NCBI RefSeq assembly: GCF_022376445.1
Contig: NW_025955440.1
Span: 1 to 27,443, forward strand
DNA length: 27,443 nucleotides
Reading direction: 5' to 3'
Source: Fomitopsis serialis
Taxonomy: Eukaryota; Basidiomycota; Agaricomycetes; Polyporales; Fomitopsidaceae
The notes under the pieces were generated by a model. It saw only the letters and a program-made list of their open reading frames with translations. It did not search any database and was not told where the DNA came from. The stretch's first letter is position 1; every line of letters starts with the position of its first letter. Shown here in pieces: positions 1 to 10,213 of the stretch. Both the position numbers and the translations under genes were made by a program.

Positions 1-231
1 GGGCGAGACTTCGGAAGGCGTGTCGGGAGATATGAACAGGTGCAGTGGCTTGCAGCAAGATGGGGAGAGTGGCGTGGGATGGTTTGCGAGGGACAGGAGC
101 GGACGAGCACGCAAGCACTCGATGCATCGGGAAGCGCGAGTTTACGTGTCCGCAGTTTGAGAAGACTTCGCGCACGGTGGGTCCAATGCAATGCCAATTT
201 GGCATGGGAGCCCACGGCCGCTTACGGAGAC

Positions 232-1315
232 CTAGTCCTGCATTTCCTCCTGCTGTTGCTGGTCCCGTCCCACGCGTCTCTCCTTCTCGCTCTCGAGTGG
301 TTGTAGAGTAAAAACAGCGCCTTCTCATTAGCCTCTGGTGTGCCGACGATGGTGAACATGCGCTCGCCGGTCTCGTCATGCGGCTCTTTGGCGATGGAGA
401 TTTTAGAACCGGACAGTCGCCGAATTTCAGTGATCTTGGTGCCGTTGCGACCAATGATGCAGCCCACCATGTCGGAAGGGATGGAGATGTTTTGCGTCCG
501 CAGATTTGTCGGAGGTGGTGATGGGGCGTTTGGAGACGGGGAGGTCCGACCTCGGCCGTTCGGCGCGTCGCCGTAACGCCGACTTGCGTTGGACGACCGT
601 CGCCCCGACCTCTCGTCACCAACGCCCGGATGGAAGAGAACCGTGCCTGCCCCCGCTCCCAGTCCTCCAGTAGACATCGGCCAATCTCCTCGACAGCACG
701 ACCGATAGCATCCGAAGGACCCTGCACCTCCACGATACGTTCCGTGGATTGAGGGAGCATGTCTTTCGACGCTACCATGCGTGCACCCGACGAGTCCTGG
801 ATCGCCTTGATCTTGAGGCCGTTACGACCAATAACGCTGCCCATGAGGTTGTGGGAAATGAGAAGACGTATGGAGGTATTCGGCGAGGAAGACATCGTGG
901 TCGGGGAGGAGGGACTCGCTGTCATCAATTGAGACACGATGAGAGCGTAGGCCTAGCAAGATGTCAGACACACCGTACAACAGACAACAATGCAGAAGCA
1001 TACCTTTGCCACGCCCTCCACGGAACCACTCACAGTCAGAACGCGTTCGTGCACACCAGGAACAACCTTGCTGACACCGGCTTTGACACCGGTCTGGTCT
1101 CTGAGGTCAGCAACGTTCTTGCCGGCTTTTCCGATGATGACACCAGCATCCTTGGTGCTGACGAGTGAACGAAGCGTCAAAACGTCGTTTCCTGAGGGAG
1201 AAGGAGAACGAGACTGAGATGCTGAACGCGAGACGACTGGTGAGTAAACGTGTTCTGTGCACCGAGGAGCAGGCTGCTTACTCGCTTCGCGCTGGACTGG
1301 AGAGTCGGAGGGCAT
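232..1315 (-). CDS. Three-KH-domain RNA-binding protein (Rnc1/PBP2/hnRNP K type), frame broken twice
   Basis: Likely a poly(C)/RNA-binding regulator of mRNA stability. Two exons are seen: 1004..1315 (start ATG at 1315, 104 codons) and 232..952, joined over a GTATGC...CTTGCTAG intron. KH1 carries the GxxG loop GKAG (residues 62-65) and KH2 carries GRNG (146-149). KH3 carries GRNG within VGCIIGRNGTKI. An S/P-rich N-terminus precedes KH1 and a low-complexity linker precedes KH3. The frame breaks between KH2 and the linker at a run of five C (650-654; G on the coding strand), and again near 296-302 just after the KH3 helix. Each break is cured by one extra base. With both restored the exons give 345 codons (344 aa), an exact multiple of three, and the tail becomes a Glu/Gln-rich stretch ending at the TAG at 232. 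Family assignment is firm; the precise orthologue is inferred. Confidence 0.87.
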
Positions 1316-1794
1316 GGTGAGGTGTCGAGAGAGAGGAGAAAGGGCGGGAAGAGGGGATGGTGTCAGTAAGCGTAAGGAGCCGGCCAGGGCCAGGCGCGCC
1401 GGCGGGGATTTGACCAGTCTATTGAACTTTGGAACTCCGACACTTCCAAACAAAAGCTCGTTCTGGTGTGGTCCCGCGCGTTGAACAGCTAGGCTTACGT
1501 AATGAAACTGAGCGGAGGCTGCGAAACGGAGTCATTCGCAGCGGGCGGCGAGCGCGTACTTCCAAAGTCTCAGACGGTTTGACAGGCCACCGGGCTTATG
1601 CAAGTATGTTTACAAACCGGACGGAACCTCTCGTCCATCGCGGCAATGACAGTATCATATTCGAACGGCTACCTCGCATAACACCACCACGGCACGGACA
1701 TAGAGAGCAGTAAAGCGTTACATGGAGTATCTCATGGCATCTGATCATAGTAGAGCGCAGGCGTAGGATACGGCAATCCATGCAATCACAACGT
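1316..1794. other. Intergenic region between KH gene start and uL13 end
   Basis: About 480 bases between the start of the KH gene and the 3' end of uL13, both on the minus strand. It should hold the KH promoter and the uL13 3' UTR. I see no convincing gene, TATA box or RNA structure. Confidence 0.5.
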
Positions 1795-2564
1795 CTAGTA
1801 GCCGAGCTGTGTAAGGTTCTCGAAGGATGACGCGGTGTCGGCAACGGCTTTTTGACGCAGCTTGATCGCTGCGAGCTTGAAGGGAATCAGACGCATTGCA
1901 CGTTAATACACCTCGCAGAGACACGTACCTTGCGCTCGTGGAAGGCCTGAGCCTTGATCTTCCTCTTCTCCTCCAGACGGTCCACAACGTCCTTGTAGCC
2001 CCAGCCAACCTCGTGAGAGAGGCGCTGTGACGGCGCAAACGCAAATACGTTAGAAGAGATAGAGATTAGCGGGGAATAGGTCGTGTACCTTGACTGTACA
2101 GTACTTGCGGCCAGGCTTCAATCGCAAGACCCTCAAGGCCTCGGGAACAACCATCCGCTTCTTGCGGTCGTAGGGAGGGGGGACACCCTCGAAGAGCTTG
2201 AGACGCTCAAGGGCTGCCGCGCCGCGGGCAGTCTTGTGGGGAACCATACCGCGGATGGCCCGGTAGAGAATCTTGGAGGGGGCGCGGTGGTGGAAAGGGC
2301 CCGACTTCTTCGGGTTCACGATGTGGCGTTTGTGAAGGAAGTTGTGGTACCGCAGCTGCATACATGCTATGAGCGCGATGCAGCCAGACGTATAATAATA
2401 ATGACCTTGTTGCGGAAGAAGCTACCCGAGATGTTGATCTCCTCGCACCGTACAACGACAATCTTCTGGCCGTTGAGAACCTGCTTCGAGATAATCGAAG
2501 CCAGGCGACCAAGGAGATGGCCCTTGCCATCAATGACGATGGGGGTCGAGGAGAAGGTGGCCAT
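1795..2564 (-). CDS. Cytosolic large-subunit ribosomal protein uL13 (L13A/L16), complete
   Basis: Structural protein of the cytosolic 60S subunit. Four exons: 2406..2564, 2089..2355, 1929..2024 and 1795..1875, with introns of 50, 64 and 53 nt. They total 603 nt, or 200 aa, the normal length for this family, with no frame break. Diagnostic stretches include [19 protein letters not shown] near the N-terminus, [20 protein letters not shown], and [19 protein letters not shown] with the downstream [19 protein letters not shown]. The start ATG at 2564 has a good context (GCC ATG GCC) and matches the conserved short N-terminus. Known to be highly expressed and highly conserved. Splice sites are canonical GT-AG throughout, which makes this gene a useful internal standard for the quality of the rest of the window. 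Confidence 0.97.
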
Positions 2565-4347
2565 GGCGAGTCTAGCAAGCGCGTTATGTCTTCAGCACGG
2601 GGGTGTTTTCGGGAGCGGGAAATAAATACCGACCTGGAGGTAAGAGGAACCGGCGCAAGTCGCGGTATGCGTTCAGAGGGCGTTTGGGCAGTACAATGAG
2701 TCGCTCACCTTGACGATCTTGCAGTCGTATAGTCGTAGTGGCTGAGAGCTGAGCCAGTGACAGCCACTGTGACTAGAGCTGCACAGTTTTAACCGGCATC
2801 TTCCGGCGAAAGCCACCCACGCTTCAGATCTCACCCAGATCTCGCTGTACTCACTGGCCTCCGCAACCTGTTTCCTCGCTGTGTCCTCTGATATAGCGGT
2901 CTTGTCACCAACAGCGTGAAGAATGCATCTCTCGTGGCCCACATTGGCGATCATGCAACAGCCGACGCTAGCGCGAGAATAATGGGGCCATTTCCGCGTA
3001 GTACATGGCATGGGTTGGCACCGTATTGCTCTTTGACGGCGCGTGGCAGAACAACCTAAGATAGGGCTCACGCACAATCATCCAGCGTGATGACGTGTGA
3101 CAGCGCGTTACGGTCATGGATAACCTCCGTCACCGGGGCCTATCCAGACGCCTGACTGCCGGATTGAGATGGCTGGCGGGCGCTGCAGTCGCGAGCGAGG
3201 TTCAAGTTACAGTCAATGTTATACAGCTATGAAGTACTAGACTACGTACAGACAGTAACATACAAGATTAGCTCCAGTAGATAAGTACCCTCGTAATGAC
3301 AAGCAGTGATCACTGGTCCACTGCGTCTCGGGATCCATCTGTGGGCCACGAGTTAAGGTCAGAACAGTCTGACAGAAGAGAGATCGCGAGGACTCACATT
3401 CTCCTTGCCATGCTCTGCCTCTAGCACAACCTGCACCCTCTTCAAGCCACTCGTATGATTCCCTAGGTTTTTTAGGTTGCAGAGGCGACGCCTCGGCATG
3501 GTGGTCCAGGTCTCGGTGTGATGATGCACTTCTGGCTGTCTGTGGCCCAAATGCGTACATCGACGGGTACCAGCGCTCGACTTATTTGGATTATTTCACA
3601 CACTACCCAAGTCCCACAATGGCGAAGCGATGTACTACTCACACGAGAAAGTTAATGGAAATGTCAGTCAGCTCCGTGTCCACTTCTCCTCCGCACAGTC
3701 TTGTCGGAATAGTGATTTACTACAGAACTGTGCGGACCACTTGTCGGACAAAGGAAACAAAACATTCGTATTAATTCTACGGTGCCCGTCACGCTGACAT
3801 TACATAAGCCTGGATGGTTGTGTACGAGCCCTATCTTACTTAGTTGCCCATCCCGCCGTGGACAAGCAGTGTTCACGGAGGCCCCTTATTAGTGTGAATG
3901 GAATTTATAGAGCATATGACCGAACATCCGTATCATCCCTTGCCCGAATTAGATACCAAGTTGTCGTCTCTGACTTGTTACTTACTGTAGCTCATTTTTC
4001 CGCTGACTCCGAGAGTGATACAGTACTGCTATCGCTCTGTGGGGACTGAATGTGGCTGGACAAATGAATGGGTTGACACAGGTGTTAGTAGTAAGGCCTC
4101 CACATCAGCATCACATCGAATGCACTATCGTCCAATTGATAGTGGGCTATTACTTACGCAGCTACAACTGCCTGACGATCTATCTGTCATGTAGCACTGT
4201 TGTCTGGCTTGAAACTCATTACGTAGATCCTTGTCCCACATTGTGGCAACATGCATTGCACCCTGACTCTATGTAGGTTTTGACTTGTCTCCATACAAGC
4301 CGGCAAGCGTCGTTTTTGACTGGGCGCTAGACACGCGGTCAATCTGG
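2565..4347. other. Gene-poor 1.8 kb region
   Basis: The first 100-200 bases should be the uL13 promoter. Beyond that I see only short unrelated open frames. One minus-strand stretch near 3401-3550 ends in a splice-donor-like GTGAGT and could be an exon remnant, but I recognise no family in it. A 7-bp inverted repeat (arms 4123-4129 and 4138-4144) is the only clear structure. I cannot support a gene here. Confidence 0.4.
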
Positions 4348-4357
4348 GTCACGTGAC
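4348..4357. promoter_or_regulatory. Palindromic E-box upstream of acyl carrier protein
   Basis: A perfect 10-bp palindrome GTCACGTGAC lies about 100 bases before the acyl carrier protein ATG. CACGTG cores are bound by Cbf1/USF-type bHLH factors in fungi. The site is seen; its use is inferred from position only. Confidence 0.4.
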
Positions 4358-4456
4358 GTTGAATGCGGGTCCTCGGCTGCTGCCGTCGGTGACGGAGGCC
4401 TTCGCGAGTGAGCAACGTCGACAAGGCCTACCTGCTTTCGTTCTCCTACTAGAACC

Positions 4457-5065
4457 ATGTCCTTCCTTCGTCTTGCCACGCGTAGTCTCCCCCGCTCTGG
4501 GGCCCTCTTTGCTCCCCGGACAGCGTCTGCCATTCCTCAGTTCCGGGCCGGGTTTTCCAAACCGCTCTCTTCTCTGCCCAGGCCGGTTTGTCCAAAGAAG
4601 TAATTTCGGCGCGTGTCGTAGACGTGTTGAAGGGCTTTGAGAAGGTCGACCCCACGAAGGTATCTGTGCAGCCTTCATAACGCGTATTTGATAAGCTCAC
4701 TCCATGACGCGACCAGCTCACCGAGACCTCAAGGTTTTCAGAAGACCTTGGATTGGATAGTCTGGACGCGGTGGAGGTCGTGATGGCTGTGGAAGAGGTA
4801 TACCACATCCTTCAGCTTTCTTGAGCTTTACGTCCGAGTGACAACTCGTGTCATAGGAGTTTGCCATTGAAATTCCGGACGAGGAAGCGGACGAGATCAA
4901 AACTGTGCAGCAAGGTACGAGTCTCGGCCTTACATCGTTCCGACGTATCCTCTTACCGTCTACCTCACTCAGCCATCGACTATATTGCCAAGACACCAGA
5001 AGGTAGGCTCGCTTGTATGTCGCGGTGAGACGGTCGAGACTGACGTGTAATTGGCAGCGCACTAG
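4457..5065 (+). CDS. Mitochondrial acyl carrier protein
   Basis: Carries acyl chains on 4'-phosphopantetheine in mitochondrial type II fatty-acid synthesis and is a known partner of complex I and LYR proteins. Exons: 4457..4659, 4717..4797, 4857..4914, 4973..5002 and 5058..5065, the last coding only Ala-His and the stop. The phosphopantetheine Ser lies in LGLDSLDAVEVVMAVEEEF (Ser83 of the restored protein). It is followed by IEIPDEEADEIKTVQQAIDY, typical of the family. The Arg-rich N-terminus resembles a mitochondrial presequence. Between this and SAQAGLSKEV the frame must change by one base. Either one T is missing from the run at 4553-4556 (126 aa), or 4482..4540 is a 59-nt intron with a weak GTAGTC donor (106 aa). 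The core domain is certain. Confidence 0.93.
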
Positions 5066-5461
5066 GGCTGGTGCACATGACAGAGTGTAGTCATGTAATT
5101 AGTGCCAATCCTCGCTCGCACTTTGTCTGATTGCAATTGACCTTTCCCTCCGAGTCTGGACCCCTTTGCACCATCCGATCGATATGACGTTAGTTCCCGA
5201 CATACTGGCTGAGGTCGTCCCTGAATGCAGTTAGATAGTGAGACTCCCTCGTAGTCCAGCTGGCGCGGATTCCGAGATGAACGCAAGATCACCTTGTGAC
5301 TCTCGTCCCTTCGAAGCTATGGAAGGGAGAACGTTTACGAAGGCCTGACCTACCTGTCCCCCTGAATCCCTGGTATGCCGCCTTCGGCTGTAGATTGGAG
5401 GACTGCATCCGCAATGCATATAAGCTACCCCGCAGCGAGTGGCGAGCTGAAGCCATGCGTT
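5066..5461. other. Intergenic region, acyl carrier protein to SMP-30
   Basis: About 400 bases between two tandem plus-strand genes. It should hold the promoter of the SMP-30 gene. No TATA box, gene or repeat stands out. Confidence 0.45.
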
Positions 5462-6782
5462 ATGGATACACAACTCTGGACAATCACGGTCGAGCAACCG
5501 TTCTTGAGGACCCGCTGCAGTCTGGGCGAAGGTATCGTCATCCCATGCCTCGAGCGCCACAATTTCAGGCCCGTAACGACCTCACACACATCCAGGGCCC
5601 TTGTACGACCACCGAACGTCGACGTTACACTTCATCGACATCGAACGCAACAAGGTATTTCGTACACATTATATTTTATAACACCGCTCTGCATGCCCCC
5701 ACCTGGGTCCATTTCAGCTGTACCACCTTGACATACGTTCATCCGAACTCAAAGTAGAGCAATTTGAAGAACCACTGACTTGTCTGTCCCTACGCAAGGA
5801 CGGAGGGGTGAGTTAACGCCTTTATCCTCATGTATCAATTACCCATGAATTCGCAGTTGGCTTGTACAACGGCGAGAGGGTTCGCCGTTATTGAGGACAG
5901 CTCTACCTTGCGCTACCTGTCTCAGCCCATCCCTGAGGAACATCAAGCTTTCACTCGCTTCAACGACGGCGCATGTGATAGTAACGGACGTTACGTCGCG
6001 GGCACATTGGCCTCGAAAGAGCACAACATCGTGGGACAGCTGTACATGTATGATCCCGCGGACAACTCCAGCAGAGTGATAGATCCTGGACCGTTCACGG
6101 TGAATCTCCGTTCTCTACAGGACCGCGATGCGATTTTCTAGCTAAGACTGACGGCTGCAGGACTGTAATGGCCTAGGCTGGAGCGCCGACGGGAGGACAA
6201 TGTCTGTGCTTCGCGTCGACGCAGTGCAAAGACCTACTGAACATCGCGTTTAGGTACCTCACCGACTCCTTCGTCAACAAGATATATGCGTACGACTACG
6301 AGGACGGAAAGCTGTCTGGTAGACGCGTGTTCGTCGACCCGCTTTCTCATGGTCTTCCCGAAGGAACATACCCGGACGGTCTCTGCATCGATAACGCAGG
6401 GGGCGTATGGTCGGCAAGGTCGGCAGGTCGAGCTACATTGGGCACTTGCTATGCTCACTCCGTTCTGGATAGGTGGGGCGGATCCAAAATCATTCGGTAC
6501 ACCCCGGACGGTGCAGTCGATCTGCAAGTAGTCTTCCCCACGGCGCTCAACGTTACAGCGTGCTGCTTCGGAGGTTCGCCCCTATTCTTACGCCAATTCA
6601 CCCGCTAACTGGACCATCAAGGTGACAATGAGGACCAGTTGTATGTGACAACCGCTCACTGTGGTGCATGCGGCGGCGATGCCGGCAGACAGGCTCAGTA
6701 CCCGGACTCTGGAGATTTGTTCGTCGTTGACTTGTCCGGCCAGTTCAGGGGTGGTAGATGGCGCCACGATTTCACGGCTTGA
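5462..6782 (+). CDS. SMP-30/gluconolactonase/regucalcin-like protein, complete, eight exons
   Basis: Predicted metal-dependent lactonase with a six-bladed propeller; no signal peptide is seen, so probably cytosolic. Exons: 5462..5531, 5596..5654, 5718..5807, 5857..6099, 6161..6201, 6254..6418, 6473..6573 and 6622..6782, total 930 nt, 309 aa, no frame break. The three metal ligands of the family are in place: Glu23 in SLGEGPLYD, Asn157 in DCNGLGWSADG and Asp209 in TYPDGLCIDNAGGVW, spaced as in animal regucalcin (E18, N154, D204). FNDGACDSNGRYVAGTL is another family signature. The donor after exon 5 is a weaker GTCTGT, but the join restores TMYLTDS. Substrate cannot be read from sequence; gluconolactone-like lactones are the usual guess. 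Confidence 0.94.
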
Positions 6783-8743
6783 GTGGCAGATATGCGGATG
6801 CCGGATGAGTATCAAGGTTTCGTTGTTACGACACTACCTAGGCGGTTCCATGAAAAATGTACAGTAGAATCTGGATAGGGTATGGCCAAGCACATGAAGG
6901 TCGACAATTGCGTTCTAGTGCAGACCAGTGGAAGTCCTTCGGACACCCCACACTGACCGCACAGATTGCGAAGTCTACTAACGGGAGATGAACGTCAGTC
7001 GATTCACAGCCAGCAGTGATTTGGCAAAGGGGGATGGCAAACATGGACCGGTTCTTCGACAGACTAAGGCTTCTCTGCAGGGTTGCGGAGACGTGTCCTT
7101 ACAGCGCTCACGCCCGCTGGGTTTCCGCTCCGGGGCTTCAACATGGCCACTGTATTCACATCCTGAATGGCGTCCACAGGGTTGCAGTAGTGTGTGTGTT
7201 GCAGGCATGTTCAGTGCCAACGTCAAAGCGTCAGTACAGGATTGCAGCTGCACATCATGCAAACCGCGTTATAGCATCGTGCTGCTTTTTCATCCATACG
7301 TCGAGACGTGTAGGGTCCGAGACGGACCAAAATGTGTGAGAACGTCTGGACACTATTCCAAACATGAGTTCGTTAACCCGTAGATTGGGTACTACGCCCA
7401 CTCAACGTTCTCCCTTACGGAGCGCCAGACGAAGGTGGCGAGTAGAAGTTGCCGATGAATACAGAGGGGGCATGAAGCGTTTATCATGGCCAGTGTGTTC
7501 CGCACTTCTGGAAAGGTGCGGCGAACATGTGGAAGTATGAGTAAGGCCAGTATGACATAGCGCAATGTTTTGACGTACTGCCGGCAGTACTACGAAGAGA
7601 CTATAGTACGCAGTAGTGTCCAGCACCACCCTAAATCGTTATCAATTGCCCAGCGATCTGTCAGCGGATCAGAATGAAGCAGACTCACCAACGACGACTA
7701 AGGTGGCTCGGGGGTAAATCTCGGCGTGCTTGTAGCCTTTGCATCTAAGAGACAATGTGAAAAATACGCAAGCATGGAAGGCGCAATAGTACGGAAAGCG
7801 TAGGCGCGTGCGACACTGTCGTTTCGGTGTCTGCGAGACCACACAACTTGTGTGCTTAATGAGACGACCGGGCTAGATACGGTTATCTACTCACTGGGCC
7901 CACTTAGAGTGCGGTTGTTCGTGCCAGACTGGACTGGATGCGGGGCAGCTGCGGGGTCACGTCTTCGCTTCCGTACGGGAACCGTGGGTCATGCCAGATC
8001 GTCCGGATACATTATCTTCTCCCGCGAATCCAAGCCGCATTCGATGGAAAGCGGCAAAGCCTAGGCCGATAAGTTTGTGACGGGCCGCGATGTGTGCATG
8101 TGGAGTGTCGTGAATAAACTCATCCCTCATGTAGTGTCGCTGGCCGTTGATTTGTGATCATGCTATGGGCAGCGAGTCAGCCTCATTACATGCGGTAGAA
8201 CCTATCGCGGACTCGGGGGACGTACCCGGAGGGCCTGGGCCTAGCTGCCGCCAGTATCGAGACTAGCGGCACACGATGCTAACATCGTCATCATGAAAGG
8301 GTTTCCTACCACGGCGAACGTACCATCAGGCCAGAGCTGAGAATGTTGTACTTACTTGCATGGTTCACACAGACTCCGAGGACTTGTAAATCATATCAGG
8401 CTGGCCGCTGAAGCAATGGGCATTTGGAGAGTCGGCACCGGATTCCAGATCGCTTCAAGAATCAAGTGTACACTCGGGGTAGCCTGTGTTCACTGTTATG
8501 CTAAGCGAGATGAATAGCGCAAGATTTCAACTGCCTAACACCTTGAACAAAAGTACATACGTGTGTTGTGAATTCTAGCGGACAAGACCGGCCTTGACAC
8601 GCATTGACTGACGCGGCGCGCGACGTGATCGCGTCGGGACGACGGGACTTGCCAAATCCGGAGTTACAGGCGCTTGGGACGCCTTCTGCTCAATTTGGTA
8701 GCTGTGGCTCGTAGACAGCGCACTCCCATCCCGTCGACCCAGC
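6783..8743. other. Gene-poor 1.96 kb region
   Basis: Follows the SMP-30 stop and precedes bL17m. Open frames here are short, lack family resemblance and do not join into a plausible spliced product that I can recognise. No terminal repeats or target-site duplications are visible that would mark a transposon. The last 100-200 bases should be the bL17m promoter. Confidence 0.4.
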
Positions 8744-9765
8744 ATGAAGCATGGGGTCGCCTTCCGCAAGTTCTCGAGGACATCCTCGCACAGGATGCTC
8801 ATGCTGAGGTGAATAGTCTTCTGAGTTCCCTCCGAGTGCTCTCCGTGACGCTCAATTCGCAGGAACCTCGTCACTTCGTTGTTTCAGCATGAGCAGATAA
8901 AGACGACCCTCCCGAAGGCGAGGGATACCGCGAGGCTTGCGGAGAAGGCGCGCTCAAAGCCCTTCATTTGTTTCACATGACTGACTATGCCACAGATAAT
9001 CACCTTGGGCAAGAAGGGCGACCTGCACGCCTTCAAGCGCGCACAGCAGTTCCTCCTGCAGCCCCAGCTCGTCCCCAAGGTTTTCACCACCTTCGCGGAG
9101 CGCTATGCGGAACGTCCGGGGGGCTACACGCGCATTCACAAGTATGGCCAGCGGCCGGGCGACAACGCGCCGCACGCAATCCTCGAGCTCGTCGACAACC
9201 CGCGCGACATCCGCTTCGAAATGACCGCACGCGCGGTCGGCTGGGAGCTTCTCGGCAAGCGGCTGGACAACGATGGGCCTCAAAAGCTCGCCAAATCTGG
9301 TGTGACTGACGTGGAGGACGTGGTGAAGCACGAGCGCACGAGCGAGTCAAATGGCTGGGACGGTGAACTCCGCCCGAAGACGAGGTGGAGCCTGAAGAAG
9401 GTGTTGAAGTTCAGGGGCGAGAGAGCTGTTTCAGAGCTGGCCAAGAAGGCGGAGGATCACCTCGTGCGTCGCCCTCACCCTGCTTCCCACATGCTGCTGA
9501 CCTCTCGCAGGACACCTTGCTGGCTAAGCCAAGGATTAACAAGAACGCTCTGGAGAAGGCATCTGAGCAGACAGCCGAGACGCCGTATGCAAGCTTGAAG
9601 TCTATGCGACTGCGGGCCGGTCAGACAGTGCCGGGAGGCGTACGCAGTGCGCTCAATTTGGCTCAAGGTGACCTCGCGAAGACCTGGATGACAGGCAGTC
9701 GGCTACGGTATTTGGAGCGAAGAAAACTGGGTATAGACAAAACAGCTTTGTGGGAGAACCCTTGA
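8744..9765 (+). CDS. Mitochondrial large-subunit ribosomal protein bL17m, complete, four exons
   Basis: Structural protein of the mitochondrial ribosome. Exons: 8744..8808, 8863..8947, 8996..9463 and 9511..9765, total 873 nt, 290 aa. The N-terminus MKHGVAFRKFSRTSSHRMLM continues into RNLVTSLFQHEQIKTTLPKA, the bL17 signature, and then ITLGKKGDLHAFKRAQQFL. Residues after about 130 form the basic extension seen in fungal homologues. Intron 2 (8948..8995, 48 nt) must start with GC (AAG|GCGCGC), since AEK joined to IITLGKKG is what the family demands and no GT is placed to give it. Introns 1 and 3 are GT-AG. The ATG is fixed by the conserved start of bL17. Confidence 0.94.
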
Positions 9766-10213
9766 TGCTCTGTCGTATACACTGCTCAGCCCATTGCGCC
9801 TCTATTGCATATCTAGTTGCGTCCTGATTATGGAGACGCCGTGTTTTGAACTGCATCATAGCCCTGCGCCATAGTCCAGTAGGTGCGTGCCGTGGCTCGT
9901 TGGTTCATCAGGTGCGATTGCAAGTTCTTCAATTTCGAGCTAGCAGGGTCATCCGTATGTTAACTCTTGCTTAATACTTTCGTTGAGCTTATCGCATGCT
10001 AGCGGAGTGCACAAGTCCCGGACATGTGCAAGAAATAGCACTTTGGTTGAACGACAAACCCACTGGCCGCGTTATATCCGCTTCCCAGAAGGACCGAACA
10101 AGTATACAGAACAGGCGTAAAATTACGGCATTACAAAGTCGTATGATACATCCATACTGGTACAGTCATATTAACTTCTTCCGCGCAGGCTGCTCACCCC
10201 ACATTTAAACGCT
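9766..10213. other. Convergent intergenic region
   Basis: About 450 bases between the stops of two convergent genes (bL17m and the dehydrogenase). It should hold both 3' UTRs and is relatively AT-rich. I see no gene or hairpin of note. Confidence 0.5.

Noticed and set aside
2673..3077. 134-codon minus-strand frame near uL13
   Set aside because: No family resemblance, and no splice pattern that extends it; probably chance.
3190..3212. GGTTCAAG, a possible tRNA B-box
   Set aside because: The flanking bases cannot form a 5-bp T-stem and no A-box or acceptor stem lies upstream.
3237..3560. Possible spliced minus-strand gene fragment with a GTGAGT donor near 3396
   Set aside because: Two short pieces can be joined, but the product resembles nothing I know and there is no clear start.
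5296..5757. 153-codon plus-strand frame before SMP-30
   Set aside because: It is out of frame with the SMP-30 exons it overlaps and lacks any conserved sequence.
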